NCBI GenBank assembly: GCA_944358275.1
Contig: CALVQZ010000091.1
Span: 1-5,745, forward strand
DNA length: 5,745 bases
Reading direction: 5' to 3'
Source: an uncultured Bacilli bacterium
GTDB taxonomy: Bacteria; Bacillota_I; Bacilli_A; RF39; UBA660
Below, one piece after another: positions 1-5,627 of this stretch. The position numbers and the translations under genes are program-made. Position 1 is the first letter of the stretch; every line of letters begins with the position of its first letter. Below the pieces are notes generated by a model, which worked only from the letters and a program-made list of their open reading frames with translations, did no database searches and was not told where the DNA came from.

Positions 1-59
1 ATTGATGAAGCACTATATAAATTATCTTCAAAGTTTATTTGTTTTTGCTTTTCAATCAT
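1..59 (-). CDS. N-terminal fragment of an unidentified protein, cut by the window edge
   Basis: An ATG at 57-59 opens a minus-strand frame with 19 complete codons (MIEKQKQINFEDNLYSASS) before the window ends. An AGGGGA ribosome binding site lies at 64-69, 4 nt upstream, and an extended -10 promoter at 87-95 would give a leader of about 20 nt. These signals make a real gene start likely. The fragment is hydrophilic, with no signal peptide or membrane segment. The short FED motif after a charged start faintly recalls small subunits such as exonuclease VII XseB, but the following leucine/glutamate spacing does not fit well, so no function is assigned. It is separated from the phosphoketolase operon by that operon's terminator and so is probably an independent transcription unit. 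Confidence 0.6.
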   Translation of the reverse strand, partial: MIEKQKQINFEDNLYSASS

Positions 60-86
60 ATTATCCCCTACTTTTTTTAGTCTATT

Positions 87-95
87 ACTATATCA
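87..95 (-). promoter_or_regulatory. Extended -10 promoter for the left-edge gene
   Basis: On the minus strand the sequence reads TGATATAGT, a TGn extension followed by a 5/6 match to TATAAT. No good -35 lies 17 bp upstream, which is usual for extended -10 promoters. Transcription would start near position 80, leaving a short leader that contains the AGGGGA ribosome binding site (64-69) of the gene starting at 59. The rest of the spacer, 96-194, holds no other recognisable signal or gene. Confidence 0.5.
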
Positions 96-194
96 CATAT
101 TATTTCAAAATAAAAGAGGTTTTTATCGCAAGCATAAAGAGCAAATATTTCTGTCTTTAAAATTTTGCTTTAGACATGACTTTCTTATGACAAC

Positions 195-221
195 AAAAAA
201 GACTATTGTCTTGCAATAATC
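195..221 (-). terminator. Intrinsic terminator of the phosphoketolase operon
   Basis: On the minus strand GATTATTG (214-221) pairs with CAATAGTC (201-208) through an 8-bp stem with one G-U wobble and a 5-nt loop. Six uridines (195-200) follow directly. The stem begins in the last base of the phosphoketolase TAG stop codon, so there is essentially no 3' untranslated spacer. Confidence 0.85.
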
Positions 222-2611
222 TAATTTTTACTATCCGTATTCATAGCCTTATACCAAGTCCATTCTTTAATAAGAGGCATGTCATCACCATATTCTCTAA
301 TATATTCTTTATGCTCTACTAATTTATCTTTACACCATTGATTTAGTGATGCTCTTCTATCTCCTAGTTTATCTAAATATTTAAGTGCATCTATTACTAA
401 GTGATATCTATCTAGTTCATTTTGTACTCTCATATCAAATGGTGTTGTTATAGTACCTTCTTCTTTGTAGCCATGTACATGTAGATTTTTATTATTTCTT
501 TTGTATGTCAATTGATGAATCAATGAAGGGTATCCATGGAATGCGAATATAATTGGTTTATTTTTAGTAAATAACATATCATATTCATCTTCAGTAAGTC
601 CATGTGGATGATTTCTATTTGACTCTAAACGCATTAAATCTACTACATTTATTACACGAATTTTTATTTCTTTGAAATTATTTCTTAGAATTGATACAGC
701 TGCTAGAGTTTCTAGTGTAGGAGTATCTCCTGCACAAGCCATTACTATATCTGGTTCATCACCTTCATCGTTACTTGCCCATTTCCATATTCCAATTCCT
801 TGTGTACAGTGTTTTACTGCATCATCCATACTTAACCATTGTGGCCTTGGATGTTTTGATGCGACTAATACGTTTATATAGTTTTTGCTTTTAATACAAT
901 GATCAAAGCAAGATAATAAACAGTTAGCATCAGGTGGCAAATACATACGAACTATGTCTGCTTTTTTTGTAACTAAATGATTTAAGAAACCTGGGTCTTG
1001 GTGTGTATATCCGTTGTGATCTTGTTGCCAAATATGACTAGATAATACATAGTTTAAAGATGCAATTTCTCTTCTCCAAGATAATTCACTAGTTACTTTT
1101 AACCATTTTGCGTGTTGACTCGCCATAGAATCTATTATTCTTATAAATGCTTCATAACTATGCATAAATCCATGGCGTCCTGTAAGAAGATATCCTTCAA
1201 GCCATCCCTCACATAAATGTTCAGAAAGCATAGAATCCATTACTCTACCACTACTATTTAAGAATTCATCTTCTTTATATGTTGCTGCATTCCACTGTCT
1301 ATTTGTAACATCAAACACATAGTTTAATCTATTTGATAACGCTTCATCAGGTCCAAAAATTCTAAAGTTTTTCTTTTCTTCATTTAATTTTATAACATCT
1401 CTTACATATGCACCTAACTCTTTCATATCTTGTGCAACTACATTACCTGGTACATCAACTTTTACACCATATTTTCTAAAATCTGGCGTAATCAATTCTT
1501 CTAATAACAATCCTCCATTAGCGTGTGAATTTGCACCCATTCTTCTATTTCCTTTTGGAGCAAAGTTTTGTATTTCTTCAAATAATCTTCCATCATCATC
1601 AAACAATTCTTCTGGACGATAACTTTTTAACCAGTTTTCTAATAAAGGAACATTAGTAGAATCATCAGGATTTATTACTATTGGTACTTGATGTGCTCTA
1701 AAAGTGCCTTCTATCTTCTTACCTTCTACTTCAACTGGTCCTGTCCATCCTTTTTTAGTTTTTAAAATAATCATAGGCCATATTGGTCTTTTCATTTCAT
1801 TATTTTCTCTTGCTTCTTTTTGAATTTGTTTTATTCTTTCTATACATTTATCTAGTGTATAAGCCATTTTTTGATGTAGTTCTTCATCTTTTTCACCACT
1901 AACTATAAATGGTTCATAGCCACATCCTTTAAAGAATGAAATCAATTCATCATTTTTTATTCTTGCAAATATAGTTGGATTTGCAATCTTATATCCATTT
2001 AGATGTAGTATTGGTAATACTGCTCCATCTGTTTTTGGATTTATAAATTTATTTGAATGCCAACTTGTTGCAAGAGGTCCTGTTTCAGCTTCCCCATCTC
2101 CTACGACACATGCGACAATTAGATCTTTATTGTCTAACACTGCACCAAAGGAATGAGAAAGACTATAACCAAGTTCTCCACCTTCATTTATAGATCCCGG
2201 TGTTTCTGGTGCTACATGACTAGATACACCTCCAGGAAAGCTAAATTGTTTAAATAACTTTTGCATTCCATTTATATCTTTTGTTATATTCGGATATACA
2301 TCTGTATAACTTCCTTCTAAGTAGGTTTGTGCAACCATCGCATTTCCACCATGACCTGGACCTGATACATATATCATATCTAGGTCATATTTGTTTATAA
2401 CTCTATTTAAGTGAGTGTATATAAAGTTTTGACCTGGGACTGTCCCCCAATGACCCACTATATTTCTTTTTATATGTTCATTTTTTAAAGGTTCTTTTAA
2501 AAGTGGATTAGAAAGAAGATATAATTGTGCTGCTGATAAGTAGTTAGCTGCTCTAAAATATTTGTCAATAATTTCTAATTCTCTTTTTGATAATACGTTA
2601 TATTCTTCCAT
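221..2611 (-). CDS. xfp: Xylulose-5-phosphate/fructose-6-phosphate phosphoketolase
   Basis: Thiamine-diphosphate enzyme of the cytosol that splits xylulose 5-phosphate with phosphate into acetyl phosphate and glyceraldehyde 3-phosphate; many members also split fructose 6-phosphate to acetyl phosphate and erythrose 4-phosphate. The 796-aa length is that of a complete family member. Visible hallmarks in order: GHWGTVPG (53-60), GPGHGG (84-89), SFPGG with SHVAPETPGS (124-140), GGELGYSLSHSFG (144-156), the GDGEAETGP diphosphate/metal motif (171-179) with HLNGYKI (203-209), HQVP (307-310), SEHLCEGWLEGY (462-473, probably carrying the cofactor-activating glutamate), TGRHGF (477-482) and QDHNGYTHQDPGF (530-542). 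No key motif is missing. The ATG at 2611 has AGGAGG 4 nt upstream (2616-2621), overlapping the TAG of the preceding gene; the gap is 8 bp. It is the last gene of the operon. Acetate kinase, a common partner, is not in the window. Substrate preference cannot be read from sequence by eye. Confidence 0.97.
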   Translation of the reverse strand: MEEYNVLSKRELEIIDKYFRAANYLSAAQLYLLSNPLLKEPLKNEHIKRNIVGHWGTVPGQNFIYTHLNRVINKYDLDMIYVSGPGHGGNAMVAQTYLEGSYTDVYPNITKDINGMQKLFKQFSFPGGVSSHVAPETPGSINEGGELGYSLSHSFGAVLDNKDLIVACVVGDGEAETGPLATSWHSNKFINPKTDGAVLPILHLNGYKIANPTIFARIKNDELISFFKGCGYEPFIVSGEKDEELHQKMAYTLDKCIERIKQIQKEARENNEMKRPIWPMIILKTKKGWTGPVEVEGKKIEGTFRAHQVPIVINPDDSTNVPLLENWLKSYRPEELFDDDGRLFEEIQNFAPKGNRRMGANSHANGGLLLEELITPDFRKYGVKVDVPGNVVAQDMKELGAYVRDVIKLNEEKKNFRIFGPDEALSNRLNYVFDVTNRQWNAATYKEDEFLNSSGRVMDSMLSEHLCEGWLEGYLLTGRHGFMHSYEAFIRIIDSMASQHAKWLKVTSELSWRREIASLNYVLSSHIWQQDHNGYTHQDPGFLNHLVTKKADIVRMYLPPDANCLLSCFDHCIKSKNYINVLVASKHPRPQWLSMDDAVKHCTQGIGIWKWASNDEGDEPDIVMACAGDTPTLETLAAVSILRNNFKEIKIRVINVVDLMRLESNRNHPHGLTEDEYDMLFTKNKPIIFAFHGYPSLIHQLTYKRNNKNLHVHGYKEEGTITTPFDMRVQNELDRYHLVIDALKYLDKLGDRRASLNQWCKDKLVEHKEYIREYGDDMPLIKEWTWYKAMNTDSKN

Positions 2612-2619
2612 AAGTCCTC

Positions 2620-3618
2620 CTATTTAAAACTAGTTTCAACTGCAACTGCAACAGATACTGTAGCACCTACCATTGGATTATTACCCATACCTATTAGGCC
2701 CATCATCTCAACATGTGCAGGCACTGAAGATGATCCTGCAAATTGTACATCTCCATGCATTCTTCCCATAGTATCAGTCATTCCATAAGAAGCTGGTCCT
2801 GCTGCCATGTTATCTGGATGAAGTGTTCTTCCTGTACCTCCTCCTGATGCGACTGAAAAATATTTTTTTCCTGATTCTGTACATTCTTTTTTATATATAC
2901 CTGCAACAGGATGTTGGAACCTTGTTGGGTTTGTAGAATTACCTGTTATGGAAACATCTACATTTTCAAGTTTCATTATAGCAACCCCTTCTCTTACATC
3001 ATTAGCTCCATAACATCTAACTTTACTTCTTTCTCCATCTGAATACCTTATTTCTTCAACTACATTTACTTTATTATTATAAAAATCATATTCTGTTTTT
3101 ACATATGTAAACCCATTTACTCTAGATATTATTTGAGCTGCATCTTTACCAAGACCATTTAAAATAACTCTAAGTGGTTCTTTTCTAACTTTATTAGCAC
3201 TATTTACTATACCAATTGCGCCTTCTGCTGCTGCAAAAGATTCATGTCCAGCAACAAATGCAAAACATTTAGTTTCTTCATTTAATAGCATAGATGCTAA
3301 ATTACCATGACCAAGTCCTACTTTTCTATTATCTGCAACACTTCCTGGTATACAAAATGCTTGTAGGCCTTCACCTATTTTCCTTGCTGCTTCACTTGCT
3401 TTAATGCTATTTGTTTTTATAGCAATAGCAGCACCTAGTGTATAAGCATAACATGCATTTTCAAAACATATAGGTTGAATACTCTTTACTATTTCATATG
3501 GATCAAATCCTCTTTCTAAGCATATATTTTTAGCATCTTCAAAATCTTTAATTCCATACTTATCCATTACAGATTTTATTTGATTTATTCTTATATTATA
3601 TCCTTCAAATAATTCCAT
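2620..3618 (-). CDS. GGGtGRT-family protein of unknown function
   Basis: The 332-aa protein carries the signature GGGTGRTLHPDN (259-270) that names the family, followed by a Gly/Ala/Met-rich C-terminus (MAAGPASYGM, GMGNNPMVGA) that ends in a small-residue strand. An N-terminal helical part (about 1-50) precedes a glycine-rich core containing IPGSVADNRKVGLGHGN (90-106) and FVAGHESFAAAEGAIG (121-136). Cysteines sit at 33, 51, 56, 89, 118, 202 and 246. There is no signal peptide or clear membrane helix. Established knowledge: the family occurs next to a NifU-like protein in anaerobic bacteria and has no demonstrated activity. The start at 3618 is chosen because GGAGG (3625-3629) lies 6 nt upstream. 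A longer frame opening with TTG at 3690 would overlap the previous gene by 71 bp and add a basic, non-conserved-looking stretch. The gap to the upstream gene is 1 bp, suggesting translational coupling and possibly a physical complex (inference). Confidence 0.9.
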   Translation of the reverse strand: MELFEGYNIRINQIKSVMDKYGIKDFEDAKNICLERGFDPYEIVKSIQPICFENACYAYTLGAAIAIKTNSIKASEAARKIGEGLQAFCIPGSVADNRKVGLGHGNLASMLLNEETKCFAFVAGHESFAAAEGAIGIVNSANKVRKEPLRVILNGLGKDAAQIISRVNGFTYVKTEYDFYNNKVNVVEEIRYSDGERSKVRCYGANDVREGVAIMKLENVDVSITGNSTNPTRFQHPVAGIYKKECTESGKKYFSVASGGGTGRTLHPDNMAAGPASYGMTDTMGRMHGDVQFAGSSSVPAHVEMMGLIGMGNNPMVGATVSVAVAVETSFK

Positions 3619-3619
3619 A

Positions 3620-4312
3620 TTATTCCTCCCTAGGGTCAATTTTCTTAACCGCTTCTTCAAATCTTCCATATGTACCACTAGCTTTTTCAATAGCTTTCAT
3701 CGGATCTATTCCTTTTCTAATACTATCCATCATTTTTCCTATATGAACATATTTATAACCAATTATTTCGTCGTTTTTATCTAGACCAAGTTCAACTACA
3801 TAACCTTCTGCTAAATCTAAATATCTAGGTCCTTTTTTTAATGTAGAATAAACTGTTCCAATTTGGCTTCTCGTTCCTTTTCCTAAATCGTCAAGGCCTG
3901 AGCCAATTGAAAGACCACCATCAGAAAATGCAGATTGACTTCTTCCATATACAATTTGTAAGAATAATTCTCTCATTGCAGTATTGATTGCATCGCACAC
4001 TAAGTCAGTATTTAATGCTTCTAATATAGTCTTTCCAACTAATATTTCACCTGCCATAGCAGCACTATGAGTCATACCACTACAACCAAGTGTTTCGATT
4101 AAAGCTTCTTCTATAATTCCATTTTTAATATTTAATGTTAATTTACATGCGCCTTGTTGAGGAGCACATCTTCCTACACCATGAGTTAGTCCCGAAATAT
4201 CTTTTATTTCTTTTGCAAAAACCCATTTACCCTCTTCAGGTATTGGTGCAGGTCCATGATTAACACCCTTTCTAACAGGACACATATCTTCTACCTTTTT
4301 TGTATAAACCAT
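3620..4312 (-). CDS. NifU/IscU-like iron-sulfur scaffold-type protein
   Basis: First gene of the operon, 230 aa, cytosolic. Residues about 45-130 resemble the NifU N-terminal scaffold domain: GRCAPQQGACKLTLNIKNG (48-66) and IIEEALIETLGCSG (66-79), then a helix with the VGKT segment (92-95), parallel the IscU pattern of a cysteine, a beta hairpin and a second cysteine in a glycine-cysteine turn. Proteins of this type are usually annotated as Fe-S cluster assembly scaffolds. Cysteines are 11, 49, 56, 77 and 106. The third ligand cysteine expected about 43 residues after Cys77 is absent, because the region around 120-129 reads IVYGRSQSAF. The protein is longer than classical IscU (about 128 aa), with a unique N-terminus holding CPVR (11-14) and a C-terminal extension from about 130. 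AGGAGG (4319-4324) lies 6 nt before the ATG. True cluster assembly is uncertain; a partner role for the GGGtGRT protein is equally possible. Confidence 0.85.
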   Translation of the reverse strand: MVYTKKVEDMCPVRKGVNHGPAPIPEEGKWVFAKEIKDISGLTHGVGRCAPQQGACKLTLNIKNGIIEEALIETLGCSGMTHSAAMAGEILVGKTILEALNTDLVCDAINTAMRELFLQIVYGRSQSAFSDGGLSIGSGLDDLGKGTRSQIGTVYSTLKKGPRYLDLAEGYVVELGLDKNDEIIGYKYVHIGKMMDSIRKGIDPMKAIEKASGTYGRFEEAVKKIDPREE

Positions 4313-4318
4313 ATTTTT

Positions 4319-4343
4319 CCTCCTATCATATAAGTTAATTATA
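4319..4343 (-). promoter_or_regulatory. Promoter and ribosome binding site of the NifU-like/GGGtGRT/xfp operon
   Basis: A perfect TATAAT lies on the minus strand at 4338-4343. The -35 region 17 bp upstream (TAGTTT, 4361-4366) is poor, so the promoter may be weak or activator dependent. Transcription would start near 4331, leaving a leader of about 20 nt with AGGAGG at 4319-4324. The operator-like repeat seen at the regulator gene's promoter is not repeated here. Confidence 0.55.
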
Positions 4344-4378
4344 CAACAAAATACATAAATAAACTATAAAGATAAAAG

Positions 4379-4402
4379 AAAAAAATACTATTTCTAGTAC
4401 TT
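4379..4402 (-). terminator. Intrinsic terminator after the XRE regulator gene
   Basis: On the minus strand AAGTACTA (4395-4402) pairs with TAGTATTT (4383-4390) across a GAAA tetraloop (4391-4394): 8 bp with one G-U pair. A run of seven T residues (4379-4385) follows, partly inside the stem. It lies immediately after the TAA of the regulator gene. The stem is AT-rich and therefore modest, but the GNRA loop and U tract are typical. It would separate the regulator from the operon downstream. Confidence 0.65.
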
Positions 4403-4756
4403 TTATTTCAATTTTTTCTCAATTAGTTCAACCATTCTTTTAGGATCATTACAAACTTGTGAATATAATTCTTTATTTAGTCTAAGTGTTTTTAAAAATT
4501 CTGCTTCTTCCTTAGAAATATAAAAAGCATAATCTTCTGTATCTTCCATAACAGTAGACATATCTTTTCCAAAAAAATAATCACACTTTACACCAAATAC
4601 ATTAGATAAATCTTCTAAAGTTTCTAAACTAGGAAGTCTTATATTCTTTTCATAACAACAAATACTTACCTTTGTTACATTTACTAATTTACCTAATTCA
4701 GCTTGTGTCATATTATTCTTTGTTCTTAATTCTTTAAGTCTCGCTCCTAAAAACAT
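4403..4756 (-). CDS. XRE-family helix-turn-helix transcriptional regulator
   Basis: A 117-aa DNA-binding protein with an N-terminal Cro/C1-type domain at about 4-58. GARLKELRTKNNMTQAELG is helix 1 into helix 2; VNVTKVSICCYEKN (25-38) is the recognition helix region; LPSLETLEDLSNVFGVKCDY (41-60) gives the closing helices. An acidic linker (about 66-76) leads to a helical C-terminus rich in Lys/Glu/Leu, probably for dimerisation or partner binding; no enzymatic or metal-binding domain is visible. The start is taken as ATG 4756, with GGTGA a few nt upstream. A GTG at 4765 would add three residues but lies almost at the predicted transcription start (about 4768). A TATAAT at 4775-4780 is bracketed by an inverted repeat, which suggests autoregulation (inference). 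It lies 81 bp after ssb and 90 bp before the NifU-like gene. Target genes are unknown. Confidence 0.93.
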   Translation of the reverse strand: MFLGARLKELRTKNNMTQAELGKLVNVTKVSICCYEKNIRLPSLETLEDLSNVFGVKCDYFFGKDMSTVMEDTEDYAFYISKEEAEFLKTLRLNKELYSQVCNDPKRMVELIEKKLK

Positions 4757-4763
4757 ACCCTTC

Positions 4764-4797
4764 ACCCATAAAAAATTATAACTAATTAAATATGGGT
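4764..4797 (-). promoter_or_regulatory. Promoter of the XRE gene bracketed by an operator-like inverted repeat
   Basis: A perfect TATAAT lies on the minus strand at 4775-4780, with no convincing -35. ACCCATA (4764-4770) and TATGGGT (4791-4797) are perfect 7-bp inverted half-sites with a 20-bp spacer containing the -10 box. One half-site covers the expected transcription start and the other the upstream part of the -10/-35 spacer. A dimer bound to both would block RNA polymerase, as expected for self-repression by an XRE protein; this is inference. Confidence 0.5.
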
Positions 4798-4829
4798 AAA
4801 TTGTTGAATTAACTAAAAAGTAACAATTT
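4798..4829. repeat. 8-bp inverted repeat between ssb and the XRE promoter
   Basis: AAATTGTT (4798-4805) and AACAATTT (4822-4829) are perfect inverted copies around a 16-nt loop. The repeat sits just after the ssb stop and covers the expected -35 position of the XRE promoter. There is no U tract on the minus strand, so it is a poor terminator for ssb. It could be a second regulator site or a weak mRNA 3'-end hairpin. Confidence 0.4.
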
Positions 4830-4837
4830 TATCGTCT

Positions 4838-5167
4838 TTATTCACTTTTATGCGCCGGAGATAAAAATGAAACTTTTTCTGCAACTACTTCAGATATATA
4901 CCTTTTCTTATCTTCTGTTTCATATGTTCTTGATTGTACTCTTCCTTTTACGCCTAATATATCTCCTCTTTTACAATACTCTGTTGTGTTTTCTGCAATA
5001 CCAGTCCATAAAACACAATCGATAAAGTCTGTCTCGTATTCTCCATTTGAGTTTTTATAACTTCTTGGTACAGCAAGTGTAATATTAGTTACTTTCTTAC
5101 CTCCTTCTGTTTGTCTTAATTCTGGGTCTCTTACAAGACGTCCAACAATAACTATTTGATTTAACAT
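4838..5167 (-). CDS. ssb: Short single-stranded DNA-binding protein (OB fold, no acidic tail)
   Basis: A 109-aa protein matching the bacterial SSB core throughout. MLNQIVIVGRLVRDPELRQT (1-20) is the first strand, followed by VTNITLAVPRSYKN (26-39), DFIDCVLWTGIAENTTEYCK (47-66, with Trp54 of the DNA-binding face), RGDILGVKGRVQSRTYE (67-83) and the closing strands to about 102. It binds single-stranded DNA in replication, recombination or repair. It ends in SPAHKSE just after the OB fold, so it lacks the disordered linker and the acidic DDDIPF-like tip that recruit partner proteins in the main SSB. That length resembles secondary SSBs such as B. subtilis SsbB. It is not between rpsF and rpsR, the usual place of the housekeeping gene, so it is probably a paralogue (inference). 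AAAGGAG (5174-5180) precedes the ATG. The last codons include CCG and GCG, unusual in this AT-rich sequence. Confidence 0.93.
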   Translation of the reverse strand: MLNQIVIVGRLVRDPELRQTEGGKKVTNITLAVPRSYKNSNGEYETDFIDCVLWTGIAENTTEYCKRGDILGVKGRVQSRTYETEDKKRYISEVVAEKVSFLSPAHKSE

Positions 5168-5188
5168 AAATTTCTCCTTTCACTGCTA

Positions 5189-5216
5189 ATAATACTCTTT
5201 TAAAATATTAAATCAA
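5189..5216 (-). promoter_or_regulatory. Promoter of ssb
   Basis: On the minus strand TTGATT (5211-5216, 4/6 of the -35 consensus) and TATTAT (5189-5194, 5/6 of the -10) are 16 bp apart. Transcription would start near 5182, giving a leader of about 15 nt with AAAGGAG at 5174-5180. Confidence 0.5.
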
Positions 5217-5221
5217 ATTAC

Positions 5222-5257
5222 AAAAAAATAGATTTGGAAATATTCTCAAATCTATTT
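5222..5257 (-). terminator. Intrinsic terminator of the 92-aa gene
   Basis: AAATAGATTTG and CAAATCTATTT (5247-5257 and 5226-5236) form a perfect 11-bp stem with a 10-nt loop. On the minus strand the stem base runs into seven consecutive T residues (5222-5228), four of them unpaired. On the plus strand no T tract follows. It lies about 69 bp after the stop at 5326 and just before the ssb promoter. Confidence 0.7.
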
Positions 5258-5296
5258 ATGAAGTTTTTAACAACAATTATTTAATTTCTTTAAATT

Positions 5297-5325
5297 ATTA
5301 AATAACAATACTCTTTTATTGACAA
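5297..5325 (-). promoter_or_regulatory. Possible second promoter upstream of the ssb terminator hairpin
   Basis: TTGTCA (5320-5325, 5/6) and TTTAAT (5297-5302, 5/6) are 17 bp apart on the minus strand, directly after the 92-aa gene's stop. A transcript starting near 5290 would meet the hairpin at 5222-5257 after about 35-70 nt. In such AT-rich sequence a chance match is possible. Confidence 0.25.
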
Positions 5326-5604
5326 TTATCTAGTTTTTTTATTTTCCTCACTAATTGCTTGTTCAAGAGCACTATCAGAAAATTCAATTAAATTCTCATT
5401 TTCTTTTTCACCCCAATTTAAATTTTTCCAGGTTTTTTCCCAACCTTTTTGATAAACATTAAATCTCTCTTCATATTCAATTCTTTCCAATTCTTCACTA
5501 GATACACCTTGACTTTTTAAGTATGCCATTCTCATTTTGTTAAATGGTGATAACTTAGTATTTTTCCTTAAATATTCTAATTTTTCTTTTGATATTTTGT
5601 TCAT
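5326..5604 (-). CDS. Hypothetical 92-aa charged cytosolic protein
   Basis: I do not recognise this family. From the ATG at 5604 the product is 92 aa, strongly hydrophilic and probably mostly helical: Lys-rich at the N-terminus (MNKISKEKLEYLRKN), with a Glu-rich middle (SSEELERIEYEERFNVY, 35-51), a tryptophan cluster (Trp55, Trp59, Trp64 in KGWEKTWKNLNWGEK) and an acidic C-terminal helix ending EENKKTR. There is no signal peptide, membrane helix or cysteine motif. AAGGA (5609-5613) lies 4 nt before the ATG, and a TTGACA/TATTAA promoter would start transcription near 5621. A longer frame from TTG at 5655 is rejected because that codon lies in the -35 box. It has its own terminator at 5222-5257, so it is probably monocistronic. 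Two palindromes upstream suggest it is regulated. Confidence 0.75.
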   Translation of the reverse strand: MNKISKEKLEYLRKNTKLSPFNKMRMAYLKSQGVSSEELERIEYEERFNVYQKGWEKTWKNLNWGEKENENLIEFSDSALEQAISEENKKTR

Positions 5605-5627
5605 AAATTCCTTGTATGATGTAAATG

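Larger units (their letters stand above)
5187..5318. repeat. Direct repeat pair, 16 bp with one mismatch, around the terminator
   Basis: TAATAATACTCTTTTA (5187-5202) and TAACAATACTCTTTTA (5303-5318) agree at 15 of 16 positions, 116 bp apart. The copy at 5187 covers the -10 and spacer of the ssb promoter. The other lies just past the stop of the 92-aa gene. The terminator hairpin lies between them. They may be a shared regulatory site or the trace of a local duplication. Confidence 0.45.

Noticed and set aside
96..194. Spacer before the left-edge gene checked for a small RNA or riboswitch
   Set aside because: Only short, broken complementarities (for example GTCT/AGAC) were found; no stable fold or known leader motif was visible.
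672..881. Plus-strand open frame of 69 codons
   Set aside because: It lies wholly inside the well-supported phosphoketolase gene on the opposite strand, has no ribosome binding site and no recognisable motif.
3619..3690. Upstream TTG start for the GGGtGRT protein (24 extra residues)
   Set aside because: It would overlap the NifU-like gene by 71 bp and has no good ribosome binding site, whereas ATG 3618 has GGAGG at ideal spacing.
4313..4402. Search for a copy of the ACCCATA/TATGGGT operator at the scaffold/phosphoketolase operon promoter
   Set aside because: No GGGT or ACCC half-site is present there, so direct control of the operon by the neighbouring XRE regulator is not supported.
4757..4765. 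GTG start at 4765 for the XRE regulator
   Set aside because: It would be almost leaderless relative to the predicted start near 4768 and has no Shine-Dalgarno; ATG 4756 is preceded by GGTGA.
5277..5305. 9-bp inverted repeat TTATTTAAT/ATTAAATAA
   Set aside because: It contains only A and T, competes with another equally weak hairpin (5282-5297), and is expected by chance in such low-complexity sequence.
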